Positions 47,284-56,697 of a DNA stretch of 64,000 nt are shown here, in pieces. Position numbers and translations under genes: made by a program. Each line of letters begins with the position of its first letter. The stretch's first letter is position 1. Source of the DNA: Cellulophaga lytica DSM 7489 (GTDB lineage Bacteria > Bacteroidota > Bacteroidia > Flavobacteriales > Flavobacteriaceae); contig NC_015167.1 in assembly GCF_000190595.1 (NCBI RefSeq), positions 3,022,501-3,086,500 on the forward strand, in the 5' to 3' direction. The notes beneath the pieces were generated by a model. It saw only the letters and a list, made by a program, of their open reading frames with translations. It made no database searches and was not told where the DNA came from.

Positions 47284-49128
47284 TTATTTTACTGCCTTTT
47301 TATATGCTTCTTGTCCGCCAACAATTGGTAAAGTTATTTTTGTAGCATTAGTGTCTACAGTTAGTTCTGTTCCAGGTTTTGGTAAAATAGTAAATTGGTT
47401 ATCACTAGAAAAAATAACTAAGCCTATTTGCTGACCAGCTTTTATAATTTGGTCATCTGGTTGTAAATTAAACGTCATAGTATAAAATTTACCAGGCTTT
47501 AATGGCTTGCTTTTAGATATAGATTTGTGGTTTTGAGGATCTGCCCAACCGCGAGTAATAATATTGTCTGTAATAACAGTGCCTTCAGTTGTGTTCCAAG
47601 GTAAAGAAACCAAAGCAACAGATAAATTTGCAGCTGGTTTACTACTAGCAATTTTTACAGTAATAGATGCTATACCAGATATGTGAATGTCCTTTGTTAA
47701 CGTAGGGGTAGTAAACACCAATCTGTTTTTTGATGATGTAGCTTGCGCCAATTCTTCCATAGATATGTTGTGGTCATCAACTAAGGTTTCTGGAGCTTGC
47801 TTTTTTAGAGGATTTAATACTAATTTTCCTTGTTTAGGTGCTCCGTTTTTTAAATATAAAGTAACGTTAAATGCATTAGGGTTTGGGTATGCATCATAAG
47901 GAGTTGGGTTATTTGGACTATCATTTTCACGAACAATCCACGCTTTTTTATCGTTCTCAACACCATTTTTTACTCCGTGTAAATAACGAGTAAACCAACG
48001 GTTCATAATTTTAATAGGTGGCGGACCTCCGTGTCCGTTTTGGTGGTAATATATTTGTGTTGGTAATCCTTTTTCTTTAGCAGCTTTGTAAATACGGTAG
48101 CTATGTTCAGGCATAACATTCCAGTCGTTAAAGCCGTGAGACATTAATAAAGCTGCTTTCATAGGTCCCATTTTGTTAAGGTAATCACGTCCTGCCCAAA
48201 ATTCATTGTAATCTCCGGTCTCCCTGTCTAAACCGTTTTTTAGCTCGGTATCTCTAATAGTTTTATTGTTATAAGCACGTTTGGCAGGGTCTCCACTGTG
48301 TATAAAATCATATAATACATCTATATCTTCACCTAAATAACCTCCAGGACTCCTAACCAAACCGTTAGAGCGGTAGTAGTGGTATGATGATGTATTTGGA
48401 GCAATAGGTATGATAGCTTCTAAACCATCTACACCAGTAGTGGCAGCAGCAAGTGGAATTGTACCGTTGTATGATGTTCCCGTCATACCTACTTTTCCGG
48501 TAGACCAAAATGCTTTTACTTCTTCATTGTTATCAGGAGAGGTGTATCCTTTAGCGCGTCCGCAAAGCCAATCTATAACAGCTTTTGGAGCAAGAGCTTC
48601 GTTTGGACCACCAACTGTAGGCGCACCTTGAGAGAATCCTGTTCCTGGAGCAGATGTATGTACTACAATGTATCCTCTAGGAACCCATTTTTTTATATGT
48701 GAGTTAGATATTATTGGGCGTTTGCCTTTACGTACTACCTCTGGGTGAGAACGTTCTGGAGCTTTTTTACCAAGTTCATGCTTTACATTCCAAAATAAAC
48801 CTTCTTCAGCGCCAGTAGCTGTGCCTGCGTAATACGGACTAGAACATAAGATAATAGGAAGTTTTAGGTCTTCCGTTTCAGTTTGCTCTGGTCTTGTAAC
48901 ACTAACATGCATACGGTCTAATTTGCCGTCGCCATCAGTATCAAAAGTAGTTTCTACAAATAGATCATGACGTATCCATTTATCAGGATTATTAAAACCT
49001 TCTACAATTTGTGCTTCACCATCTTTAAAAACAGGAGTAGTTTTTTGGGTTTGTGCAATACCAACAATCGATATTAAAAAAAATAAAAAATTAAAAATAT
49101 TGCGTACGCTAGGTTGTCTTTTATTCAT
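47284..49128 (-). CDS. Secreted Xaa-Pro dipeptidyl-peptidase-like hydrolase (S15/CocE-NonD family)
   Basis: A 614-residue alpha/beta hydrolase with a signal peptide (hydrophobic about 10-24). The nucleophile is Ser219 in GMTGTSYNGTIPLAA; the other triad residues fit SHGFNDWNVMPEHS (Asp) and NGHGGPPPIK (His). The C-terminal beta-jelly-roll domain of S15 enzymes (from about residue 410) is present. A DTDGDGKLDRM stretch at about 63-73 resembles a calcium-binding loop and is common in this group. It should remove Xaa-Pro dipeptides from extracellular peptides. It follows sdaA after 25 bases. Confidence 0.88.
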   Translation of the reverse strand: MNKRQPSVRNIFNFLFFLISIVGIAQTQKTTPVFKDGEAQIVEGFNNPDKWIRHDLFVETTFDTDGDGKLDRMHVSVTRPEQTETEDLKLPIILCSSPYYAGTATGAEEGLFWNVKHELGKKAPERSHPEVVRKGKRPIISNSHIKKWVPRGYIVVHTSAPGTGFSQGAPTVGGPNEALAPKAVIDWLCGRAKGYTSPDNNEEVKAFWSTGKVGMTGTSYNGTIPLAAATTGVDGLEAIIPIAPNTSSYHYYRSNGLVRSPGGYLGEDIDVLYDFIHSGDPAKRAYNNKTIRDTELKNGLDRETGDYNEFWAGRDYLNKMGPMKAALLMSHGFNDWNVMPEHSYRIYKAAKEKGLPTQIYYHQNGHGGPPPIKIMNRWFTRYLHGVKNGVENDKKAWIVRENDSPNNPTPYDAYPNPNAFNVTLYLKNGAPKQGKLVLNPLKKQAPETLVDDHNISMEELAQATSSKNRLVFTTPTLTKDIHISGIASITVKIASSKPAANLSVALVSLPWNTTEGTVITDNIITRGWADPQNHKSISKSKPLKPGKFYTMTFNLQPDDQIIKAGQQIGLVIFSSDNQFTILPKPGTELTVDTNATKITLPIVGGQEAYKKAVK

Positions 49129-49153
49129 AATAAATATTTTGCATTACAAGTGT

Positions 49154-50578
49154 TTAACAATCACTTAAAAATACACCAACAGCTAAACCACCTGTAGATG
49201 TTTCTTTGTATTTAGAGTTCATATCTTTTGCAGTTTCCCACATTGTATTAATTACTTTATCTATAGGTACTTTTACATTTGCAGGATCTGTGTCTAAGGC
49301 AAGTTCTGCAGCGTTAATTGCTTTTATGGCTCCCATAGAGTTACGTTCTATACAAGGTACCTGTACCAAACCACCTATAGGGTCACAAGTTAAGCCTAAG
49401 TGGTGTTCCATGGCTATTTCTGCAGCCATTAAAACTTGTTCTGGTGTACCGCCTAGTAATTCTGTTAGTGCACCAGCTGCCATTGCAGATGACACGCCAA
49501 TTTCTGCTTGGCAACCACCCATAGCGGCAGATATTGTAGCTCCTTTTTTAAATAAACTACCAATTTCTCCGGCTACCAATAAAAACTTTTTTATGTGACT
49601 AAAATTTGCATTATGGTTTTCAATAACCATATAATACATTAAAACGGCAGGTATTACACCAGCACTACCATTAGTAGGTGCGGTAACTACTCTTCCTAAA
49701 GAGGCATTAACCTCGTTAACACTTAGTGCAAAACAGCTAACCCATTTAAGTATTTGTCTAAACTTAACTTCAGTTTTACGTATAGTTTGCAGCCATTCTT
49801 CAGGAGAGTTGTAACTAAGGTCTCCTTTTAGTTTTTCATGCATATCAAAAGCACGTCTACGAACATTTAAACCACCAGGTAAAGTACCTTGTGTGTGGCA
49901 GCCAATATGCATACACTCTAGCATAGTATCCCAAACAGCTTTTAAGTCGGTATCTACTTGTTCTGGTGTACGTAAAGATAGTTCGTTCTCTAAAACTATG
50001 TCAGAGATAGATTTATTACCCTCATTACAGTGTTCTAAAAGAGCAACTCCAGAATTTATAGGATGCGGAAAAGTTTTAAATACTTGTATATTTTCTTTGG
50101 CGTGTACTCTTTCTTCTTTAACAACAAAACCGCCACCAATAGAATAAAAAGTATCCTCGTAAATGGTACCGTTGTCTAAAGTGGCAGAAAACTTAATACC
50201 GTTTGCATGAAATGGCAAAGAAGTTTTTAAAAACACAATATGCTCTGTAGTATTATATGTAATGGCATATTTACCAAGTAATAATAATTGGTTATTTTTT
50301 TTTATGGTGTCTATAATAATACCAATATTTTGTACTTGCATAGTTACAGGATCTTCACCAGAGAGTCCTAACATAACTGCAAGGTCTGTGGCGTGCCCTT
50401 TACCAGTTAAAGATAATGAGCCATACAATTCTGTATGTATAGTTTTTACACTATTTATAGGGTGCTTCTCTTGTAATTCCTGCAAAAATCGCTCTGCAGC
50501 TCTCCAAGGTCCTAGAGTGTGTGAGCTAGATGGCCCCACACCAATTTTAAGCATATCAAAAACACTGATACATTCCAT
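49154..50578 (-). CDS. sdaA: L-serine ammonia-lyase (iron-sulfur dependent)
   Basis: A 474-residue single-chain L-serine dehydratase that deaminates serine to pyruvate. The beta domain starts the protein (DMLKIGVGPSSSHTLGPW), the alpha domain follows with APTNGSAGVIPAVLMYY, and the Fe-S ligands are in SAAMGGCQAEIG and LTCDPIGGLVQVPCIERN. The chain ends in a cysteine (FLSDC), as in enzymes where the C-terminal Cys occupies the active-site cluster. It may balance glyA-derived serine. A TATATTTG box lies upstream. Confidence 0.95.
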   Translation of the reverse strand: MECISVFDMLKIGVGPSSSHTLGPWRAAERFLQELQEKHPINSVKTIHTELYGSLSLTGKGHATDLAVMLGLSGEDPVTMQVQNIGIIIDTIKKNNQLLLLGKYAITYNTTEHIVFLKTSLPFHANGIKFSATLDNGTIYEDTFYSIGGGFVVKEERVHAKENIQVFKTFPHPINSGVALLEHCNEGNKSISDIVLENELSLRTPEQVDTDLKAVWDTMLECMHIGCHTQGTLPGGLNVRRRAFDMHEKLKGDLSYNSPEEWLQTIRKTEVKFRQILKWVSCFALSVNEVNASLGRVVTAPTNGSAGVIPAVLMYYMVIENHNANFSHIKKFLLVAGEIGSLFKKGATISAAMGGCQAEIGVSSAMAAGALTELLGGTPEQVLMAAEIAMEHHLGLTCDPIGGLVQVPCIERNSMGAIKAINAAELALDTDPANVKVPIDKVINTMWETAKDMNSKYKETSTGGLAVGVFLSDC

Positions 50579-50604
50579 TTACGAAAACGTTTTATTACTG
50601 TGGA

Positions 50605-50612
50605 CAAATATA
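50605..50612 (-). promoter_or_regulatory. Putative sdaA -7 box
   Basis: Minus strand reads TATATTTG (50612-50605), predicting a start about 21 bases before the ATG. No TTG was found at the usual upstream distance. Confidence 0.4.
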
Positions 50613-50712
50613 CATTTTGGAATCATATATTATACCTTTTTATAGTTTTTGTTTGTTTACAGTTATAATGTGGTCTTTGGTTAAATATACTTAGAATTTT
50701 AAAAAAATAGAA

Positions 50713-50760
50713 GTGGCACTGCCACCTTGTCATATTTTGTTTGCTTGGCATATTGTTTGT
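50713..50760 (+). promoter_or_regulatory. dnaK control region: palindrome, heat-shock-like motif and sigma54-like box
   Basis: GTGGC-ACT-GCCAC palindrome at 50713-50725 overlaps CTGCCACCTTGTC (50719-50731), which resembles a site upstream of clpB. TGGCATATTGTTTGT at 50746-50760 resembles a sigma54 -24/-12 promoter but ends TTGT, not TTGC. The leader to the dnaK ATG would be about 45 bases. Confidence 0.4.
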
Positions 50761-50813
50761 CTATCTAAAAGCAAAATATAAATATAAACGCTAATTTATT
50801 TAAGTAATATAAT

Positions 50814-52718
50814 ATGAGTAAAATTATTGGTATAGATTTAGGTACAACCAATTCTTGTGTTTCTGTAATGGAAGGGAATGAAGCGGTTGTTATTCCAAAT
50901 GCAGAAGGGAAAAGAACAACGCCATCTGTAATTGCATTTGTAGAAGGAGGAGAAATTAAGGTTGGTGACCCTGCTAAAAGACAAGCGGTTACAAATCCTA
51001 ATAAAACCATATATTCTATAAAACGTTTTATGGGGAACAAATACTCTGAGTCTAGCAAAGAAGCAGATAGAGTACCTTATAAAGTGGTAAAAGGAGATAA
51101 CGATACGCCTAGAGTTGATATAGATGGACGTTTATACTCTCCACAAGAGTTGTCTGCAATGATTCTTCAAAAAATGAAGAAAACTGCAGAAGATTATTTA
51201 GGACAAGATGTTTCTAGAGCTGTAATTACAGTTCCTGCATATTTTAATGATGCGCAAAGACAAGCTACTAAAGAAGCTGGTGAAATTGCTGGTTTAACAG
51301 TAGAGCGTATTATTAACGAGCCAACTGCTGCTTCTTTAGCATACGGTATGGACAAAAAAGATACTGACCAAAAAATAGTAGTTTTTGATTTTGGTGGTGG
51401 TACACATGATGTATCTATATTAGAATTAGGAGATGGTGTTTTTGAAGTATTATCTACAGACGGAGATACACACTTAGGTGGTGATGATGTTGATCAAAAA
51501 ATTATAGATTGGTTAGCTGATGAATTCAAGAGTGAAGAAAGCATAGATTTACGTCAAGATGCAATGGCTTTACAACGTTTACGTGAAGCTGCTGAAAAAG
51601 CTAAAATTGAATTGTCTTCTTCTGCACAAACAGAAATTAACTTACCATACGTAACTGCTACAGCTTCTGGGCCAAAGCACTTAGTACGTACATTAACTTT
51701 AGCTAAATTTAATCAGTTAATTGATGATTTAGTAAAAAGAACAATAGCACCTTGTGAGTCTGCTTTAAAATCAGCAGGTTTATCTAAGAGTGATATTGAT
51801 GAGATAATTTTAGTTGGTGGTTCTACACGTATCCCAGCAGTACAAGAAGCAGTAGAAAAATTCTTTGGTAAAAAACCATCAAAAGGTGTTAACCCAGATG
51901 AGGTTGTTGCAGTAGGTGCAGCTATACAAGGTGGTGTTTTAACTGGTGATGTTAAAGATGTATTATTATTAGATGTTACACCATTATCTTTAGGTATTGA
52001 AACTATGGGTAGTGTAATGACTAAGTTAATTGAGGCTAACACTACAATACCAACTAAAAAATCGCAGGTATTCTCTACAGCAGCAGATAATCAGCCATCT
52101 GTAGAAATACACGTTTTACAAGGAGAGCGTCCAATGGCTAATGACAACAAAACAATTGGTCGTTTTCATTTAGATGGTATTCCACCAGCACAAAGAGGTG
52201 TTCCGCAAATTGAGGTAACTTTTGATATTGATGCAAACGGTATTATAAAAGTATCTGCAACAGATAAAGCTACAGGTAAATCTCAAGACATTAGAATTGA
52301 AGCTTCTTCTGGTTTAACTGAAGAAGAAATCAAGAAAATGAAAGCTGAAGCTGAAGCTAATGCAGAAGCAGATAAAAAAGCTAAAGAAACTGCAGATAAG
52401 TTAAATGAAGCAGATGGAATGATTTTTCAAACAGAAAAGCAATTAAAAGAGTTTGGAGATAAAATATCTGATGCTAATAAAAAACCAGTAGAAGAAGCTT
52501 TAGAAGAGTTAAAGAAAGCTTATGAAACAAAAGACTTAGCAGTTATTGCTCCTGCTTTAGATAAAATTAATGAAGCTTGGAAAGGTGCTTCTGAGGAAAT
52601 GTACAAAGCTCAAGCAGAAGCTCAGGGTGGTGCAGCTCCAGGACCAGATGCAGCTGCAGGTGCAGAAGCAAAAGAAGGAGATGACGTAGAAGATGTTGAT
52701 TTTGAAGAAGTAAAATAA
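50814..52718 (+). CDS. dnaK: Molecular chaperone DnaK (Hsp70)
   Basis: A 634-residue Hsp70. The ATPase domain begins [18 protein letters not shown] and contains [49 protein letters not shown] and [11 protein letters not shown]. The substrate domain includes [13 protein letters not shown]. The tail is acidic and Ala/Gly-rich, ending [12 protein letters not shown], the usual DnaJ-contact motif. dnaJ and grpE are not adjacent, as is common in Flavobacteria. It works with ClpB, which is also in this window, and the two share an upstream motif. Confidence 0.98.
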   Translation: MSKIIGIDLGTTNSCVSVMEGNEAVVIPNAEGKRTTPSVIAFVEGGEIKVGDPAKRQAVTNPNKTIYSIKRFMGNKYSESSKEADRVPYKVVKGDNDTPRVDIDGRLYSPQELSAMILQKMKKTAEDYLGQDVSRAVITVPAYFNDAQRQATKEAGEIAGLTVERIINEPTAASLAYGMDKKDTDQKIVVFDFGGGTHDVSILELGDGVFEVLSTDGDTHLGGDDVDQKIIDWLADEFKSEESIDLRQDAMALQRLREAAEKAKIELSSSAQTEINLPYVTATASGPKHLVRTLTLAKFNQLIDDLVKRTIAPCESALKSAGLSKSDIDEIILVGGSTRIPAVQEAVEKFFGKKPSKGVNPDEVVAVGAAIQGGVLTGDVKDVLLLDVTPLSLGIETMGSVMTKLIEANTTIPTKKSQVFSTAADNQPSVEIHVLQGERPMANDNKTIGRFHLDGIPPAQRGVPQIEVTFDIDANGIIKVSATDKATGKSQDIRIEASSGLTEEEIKKMKAEAEANAEADKKAKETADKLNEADGMIFQTEKQLKEFGDKISDANKKPVEEALEELKKAYETKDLAVIAPALDKINEAWKGASEEMYKAQAEAQGGAAPGPDAAAGAEAKEGDDVEDVDFEEVK

Positions 52719-52737
52719 CATTTTTTATAACTATATT

Positions 52738-52769
52738 AAAACCCACTAAATTAATTTTTAGTGGGTTTT
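52738..52769 (+). terminator. dnaK terminator
   Basis: A perfect 13-bp stem (52738-52750 with 52757-52769), loop TTAATT, followed by T residues. Confidence 0.9.
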
Positions 52770-52829
52770 TTAGTACATATAACTACAATTTTTACGTTGC
52801 ATTTTATTTTTTATGAGTAATAAATAACC

Positions 52830-52837
52830 TAATTTTG
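52830..52837 (+). promoter_or_regulatory. -7 box before the secreted hypothetical protein
   Basis: TAATTTTG fits TAnnTTTG; the predicted start near 52844 falls after the first ATG (52842) and supports the second ATG at 52854. No TTG at normal spacing. Confidence 0.4.
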
Positions 52838-52853
52838 GAGTATGACTTTAACC

Positions 52854-53786
52854 ATGCGAAACCTATACTTACTAACCATTCTTATGCTGCCATTTTTAAC
52901 AATGGCACAAGAACTGCGTATTTTTACTAAAGCAGATTTTAACTTAATTGGCAATGTTAAAAAAAGTACTGTAATTACAAATTACGGTAAAGAAGAGTTT
53001 TACTTTAATAAAGATGGGAAATTAACAAAATCTATAACTCGCTATACAGATAAAGATTATAGTATAACTTACTACAAATACAAAAACAATCAAATATTAG
53101 AAAAACGATTAGAAAACTATAGAGATGGTGCCTTTGATAAAAGTACATCTATAGCGCATATTTTTTCTATTGATACTACAGGTAATAAACATATAACAGA
53201 AAAAATACTTACATACAGTAAAAAGTTTTTAGACCAATATGAGTATGAGTTTGATGAGCAGGGTAAATTAAAGGTTATTAAACGTATTAATAATGAAGAG
53301 GTAGATGAAACAACTATAACTTATACAACTACTGATACAGAAAAAGAACAAACATTTTACTTAAACGGAAAAATACAAAAGTCCATACGCGAGTCTTACA
53401 AAACAAATGCAAAAAAAGAAAAATTAAAAATAACTTTAACGAAACAGTTTTTAGATGGCAAACCTTTAAAGGCAGAAGAAGTAGTTACTAAAGAAGATGG
53501 AACAATAGTTTATAAAGATTATTTTGTTGCAGACGCTACAGGAAATAAGTTTATGTTAGATAAAAAGGAAATATATACTTATAAAAATGATATCAAAGTT
53601 GTAGATAAAATAACCGTTAAAAAAGAAAAAACTACTTATGATATAACCTATATGCATCAATTTGATGGGGATAAAGGAAATTGGATAAAACAAGTTATAT
53701 CACCAGATAACACCTATACTACACGTAAAATAGAATATTACCCAGAAGAAGAAATACCTGCTGAAGAGAAAACTGTTAAGCAATAA
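52854..53786 (+). CDS. Secreted beta-repeat protein, unknown function
   Basis: A 310-residue protein with a signal peptide cleaved near FLTMAQ. The mature part is a run of short beta strands of the form 'EFYFNKDGKLTKSITRYTDKDYSITYYKY' and 'YEYEFDEQGKLKVIKRINNEE', a weak YD/RHS-like or MORN-like repeat of about 25-30 residues. The C-terminus is acidic and lysine-rich. No enzymatic motif is visible and the family is not known to me. An in-frame ATG four codons upstream (52842) is possible. Confidence 0.65.
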   Translation: MRNLYLLTILMLPFLTMAQELRIFTKADFNLIGNVKKSTVITNYGKEEFYFNKDGKLTKSITRYTDKDYSITYYKYKNNQILEKRLENYRDGAFDKSTSIAHIFSIDTTGNKHITEKILTYSKKFLDQYEYEFDEQGKLKVIKRINNEEVDETTITYTTTDTEKEQTFYLNGKIQKSIRESYKTNAKKEKLKITLTKQFLDGKPLKAEEVVTKEDGTIVYKDYFVADATGNKFMLDKKEIYTYKNDIKVVDKITVKKEKTTYDITYMHQFDGDKGNWIKQVISPDNTYTTRKIEYYPEEEIPAEEKTVKQ

Positions 53787-53789
53787 TTT

Positions 53790-54356
53790 TTATGTATTAA
53801 AAAACTGTTGCTTTATTATTGCCCATTCTTCTTTTAATATACCGTAGCAGCAGGAGTTTCTTTTAATGTTATTTTTAGTAATAACATTTTGTCTTAATAT
53901 ACCTTCTAAGGATGCTCCAAGTTTTTCTACGGCTTTTCTAGATTTAATGTTTCTTTCATCTATGCGAAATTCAACTTTGTTAAAATTTAAATTTTCAAAA
54001 GCATAGGTAAGCATAAGGTATTTCATTTTGTGGTTTAATCCGGTACCTTGAGTTTTAGGAGAAATCCACGTCCAACCTATATGTAAAACTTTATTTTTAT
54101 CATCTATATTACCAAATCGGGTAGAACCTACGTAAGCAGATGTTCTCATATCAAATACAGCAAAAGGAATACTGTTTTTGTCTTCTATTGCTGTATGTAT
54201 ATAATTAGTTAGTTTTTTTAGTGTAGATATGTCATTAGAACCATATTTGTGTACATCAATTTGTTGTGCAATTGGCCATAACAGATCTATATGTTTTTCT
54301 TTTAAAGGAATTAGTTGTACAACGTTGTCCTTTAAATTGTCTACATTGTGTATCAT
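53790..54356 (-). CDS. GNAT acetyltransferase, RimJ/RimL-like
   Basis: A 188-residue N-acetyltransferase. The acetyl-CoA binding region is WTWISPKTQGTGLNHKMKYLML, where the Q/RxxGxG loop is QGTGLN, and the later VEFRIDERNIKSRKAVEKLGASLEG matches the RimJ/RimL (Acetyltransf_3) group. The target could be a protein N-terminus or a small molecule; not predictable. It overlaps the upstream esterase gene by 4 bases (ATGA), so they are translationally coupled. Confidence 0.88.
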   Translation of the reverse strand: MIHNVDNLKDNVVQLIPLKEKHIDLLWPIAQQIDVHKYGSNDISTLKKLTNYIHTAIEDKNSIPFAVFDMRTSAYVGSTRFGNIDDKNKVLHIGWTWISPKTQGTGLNHKMKYLMLTYAFENLNFNKVEFRIDERNIKSRKAVEKLGASLEGILRQNVITKNNIKRNSCCYGILKEEWAIIKQQFFNT

Positions 54357-55000
54357 TCTACTAAAGAGTTTATTATTTCCTTTTTAACCTCATGTGCACC
54401 TTTAAAGGTTATAAAATTGGTGTTTGGGTCTATAATGTTTTTAATTCTTATTTTTTCTGCTTTCTTTCGGTCTTCATCAAAAAAGGCATCTTCATCACCA
54501 ACTATATGAGTTGTTTTGGTTTTATTGTTGTTTAAATATGTAAAGTCTGTTTTAGAGAGTTCATTAGGCACAGTGCCAGCATATAAAACAATGTGGCTGC
54601 ATTCAATTTTTTCTTGAGCTAGCCATCTTGTTACCACAGATACCCCTTGAGAATATCCTAAAACAATAAAATTGCAATGTTCAGGAATATTTTCTGCAAG
54701 GTATACTTTGTTTAAATAGGCAATAACGTTTTTAGTTTCTGTAACTGTATTTTCTCTAGTAAGCCAACTAGCTCCAATATGAGTATACTTATTATTTAAA
54801 TAGTATTTTGAAGGAGCTTGTGGAGCAATTATATAATTTTCTTTACTATTTAGTTCGTTAAAATAGCGTAAAAAATATCTGCTTAAATAGCCTATGCCGT
54901 GGCATACAAGCCAAATATTTTTAGTGTCTTTGGTTAGGGAGTTAAGTGTAGCATAAGAGTTGGTAGTTGTGTATGTTACTTCTTTTTCTGTAGGCTGCAT
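54353..55000 (-). CDS. Carboxylesterase/phospholipase-like alpha/beta hydrolase
   Basis: A 215-residue cytoplasmic alpha/beta hydrolase of the small esterase (YpfH/Abhydrolase_2) type. The nucleophile is Ser117 in LGYSQGVSVV, the acid fits THIVGDEDAFFDE, and the histidine fits FKGAHEV. No signal peptide is present. The substrate is unknown. It is the first gene of a two-gene unit with the acetyltransferase. Confidence 0.82.
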   Translation of the reverse strand: MQPTEKEVTYTTTNSYATLNSLTKDTKNIWLVCHGIGYLSRYFLRYFNELNSKENYIIAPQAPSKYYLNNKYTHIGASWLTRENTVTETKNVIAYLNKVYLAENIPEHCNFIVLGYSQGVSVVTRWLAQEKIECSHIVLYAGTVPNELSKTDFTYLNNNKTKTTHIVGDEDAFFDEDRKKAEKIRIKNIIDPNTNFITFKGAHEVKKEIINSLVE

Positions 55001-55092
55001 AAAACAGTAGTTTCAAATGTGTAAAAAAATCAAAATTTAAAGTTATAGCTTTTGTTGTATTTGGATTGATTATTTTTACAAAAAAATATGAG

Positions 55093-55518
55093 ATGAACGA
55101 ATTTCAAGAAAAAATACTACGTATTTGTAATGAAAACTCTAAAAATACGCTAATGGAAACATTAGATATAGAGTATGTAGAAGTAGGAGAGAATTTTTTA
55201 GTTGCAAAAATGCCAGTAACACCAAAGGTATACCAACCAGACGGAATTTTACACGGAGGAGCAACAGCAGCATTAGCAGAGAGTGTTGGTAGTGCAGCGT
55301 CTTATATTTTTTTAGACGGACAAGAATATTTTGTACGCGGATTAGAAATTACCGCAAACCACGTTAAGAGTGTTAAAGATGGTAATGTGTATGCTAAAGC
55401 CAGCATTATGCATAAAGGAAGAACTACGCAGCTTTGGCAAATTAGAATTACTAATGATGCTGGAGAGTTGGTGTCTTTATGTAAACTAACAACTATTTCT
55501 TTACCAAGAAAAAAGTAA
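55093..55518 (+). CDS. menI: Hotdog thioesterase, MenI/PaaI-like (likely DHNA-CoA thioesterase)
   Basis: A 141-residue hotdog-fold enzyme. The motif YQPDGILHGGATAALAESVGSAAS matches the catalytic region of the PaaI/EntH/MenI group, with the HGG turn and the glutamate. I start at the ATG at 55093 (an in-frame upstream ATT/ATA-rich stretch from 55066 looks like leader). It lies 4 bases before menF and near menD, which supports a role in releasing 1,4-dihydroxy-2-naphthoate from its CoA ester. The hotdog family is secure; the menaquinone role is context-based. Confidence 0.8.
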   Translation: MNEFQEKILRICNENSKNTLMETLDIEYVEVGENFLVAKMPVTPKVYQPDGILHGGATAALAESVGSAASYIFLDGQEYFVRGLEITANHVKSVKDGNVYAKASIMHKGRTTQLWQIRITNDAGELVSLCKLTTISLPRKK

Positions 55519-55522
55519 TTTA

Positions 55523-56632
55523 ATGAATCAATTTTTTGATCAACTACAAGAGCAACTTAATGCACAAAAACCTTTTGTAGTGTACAGAAAACCTAATGAA
55601 GATGTAGTTACTGCTGTGTTGCAAGAAGATGCTGTTTTACACTATGTAAAAGATTATCAGGAGTCTGGCTTTGTATTTGCTCCTTTTGATAGTAATTCTG
55701 CATCAATTTTAATTCCAAATAAAACTATAATAACAACAAATTATAGTGCAGAAGAACAAACAAAATCTACTGCAGATGCTAGTACTGTTAATACATCAAT
55801 CCAAGCAGAAAAAGAGGCACATATAGCACTTGTAAAGAATGGTGTTAGTGCTATTTCTAAAGGGCTGTTAACAAAGGTTGTTTTATCACGTAGTATAGAA
55901 AAAATAACCCAAAAGGAACCTTTAGCATTGTTTAAGGAGTTGTTGGCTACTTACAAAACCGCTTTTTGTTATTTGTGGTACCACCCTAAAGTAGGGATGT
56001 GGTTGGGGGCTACACCAGAAGTATTGCTAAAAACTACAAACCAACGTATAGAGACTTCTTCATTGGCAGGTACACAAGTTTACAAAGAAGGCGAGGAGCC
56101 TGTTTGGGGAGAAAAAGAGTATAATGAGCAAGATGTAGTTACGCAGTTTATTAAAAATGAGCTAGCAGATAAGGTTGTTAATTTAAAGGCAGGTAGTGTA
56201 GCATCTGTAAGAGCAGGTAAACTTTGGCACTTGCGCACAAAAATAACGGGAGTAATGCATAACAATTTAAAAGAGATTTTAACAGCACTACACCCAACAC
56301 CAGCTACTTGTGGATTTCCAAAACTTGCTGCAAAGGAGTTTATACTAGCACATGAAAATTACAACAGAAGTTTTTATACAGGCTTTTTGGGAGAACTAAA
56401 TTTTAGTAAAGAGCAGTTTAGGGCTAAAACTAAAAGAAATATAGAAAATAGAGCTTATACAGCCATAACAAAAGTTAGTAACTTATATGTTAATCTACGC
56501 TGCGCAGAGTTAACCCAAGATGTAGTAAAAGTATATGTGGGTGGCGGTATAACCATTGGGTCTAACCCAGAAAAAGAATGGGAAGAAACTGTAGCCAAAA
56601 GTGGTACTATGTTGCGTATTATTTTAAAATAA
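55523..56632 (+). CDS. menF: Isochorismate synthase (menaquinone pathway)
   Basis: A 369-residue chorismate-utilising enzyme. The N-terminal part is variable. The C-terminal catalytic domain carries GLLTKVVLSRS, YLWYHPKVGMWLGATPEVLL, ETSSLAGTQ, ELADKV, HLRTKITG, LHPTPATCGFPK and FYTGFLGEL, all standard for MenF/EntC. It is 4 bases after menI and 65 bases before menD, with a separate promoter candidate in that gap. It makes isochorismate, the substrate of MenD. Confidence 0.93.
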   Translation: MNQFFDQLQEQLNAQKPFVVYRKPNEDVVTAVLQEDAVLHYVKDYQESGFVFAPFDSNSASILIPNKTIITTNYSAEEQTKSTADASTVNTSIQAEKEAHIALVKNGVSAISKGLLTKVVLSRSIEKITQKEPLALFKELLATYKTAFCYLWYHPKVGMWLGATPEVLLKTTNQRIETSSLAGTQVYKEGEEPVWGEKEYNEQDVVTQFIKNELADKVVNLKAGSVASVRAGKLWHLRTKITGVMHNNLKEILTALHPTPATCGFPKLAAKEFILAHENYNRSFYTGFLGELNFSKEQFRAKTKRNIENRAYTAITKVSNLYVNLRCAELTQDVVKVYVGGGITIGSNPEKEWEETVAKSGTMLRIILK

Positions 56633-56664
56633 TTGGGTAAACAACGGTTTACGCAGTACTTTTG
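56633..56664 (+). promoter_or_regulatory. Internal promoter before menD
   Basis: TTG at 56633-56635, a 21-base spacer and TACTTTTG at 56657-56664. The predicted start is about 28 bases before the menD TTG codon, so menD can be expressed apart from menF. Confidence 0.6.
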
Positions 56665-56697
56665 CACTAGTTATTTACTAATAAATATTCTTATAAT

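Noticed and set aside
50746-50760. A confident sigma54 promoter for dnaK
   Set aside because: The -12 part reads TTTGT, not TTGCA, and a housekeeping box is also possible, so it is listed only as a candidate.
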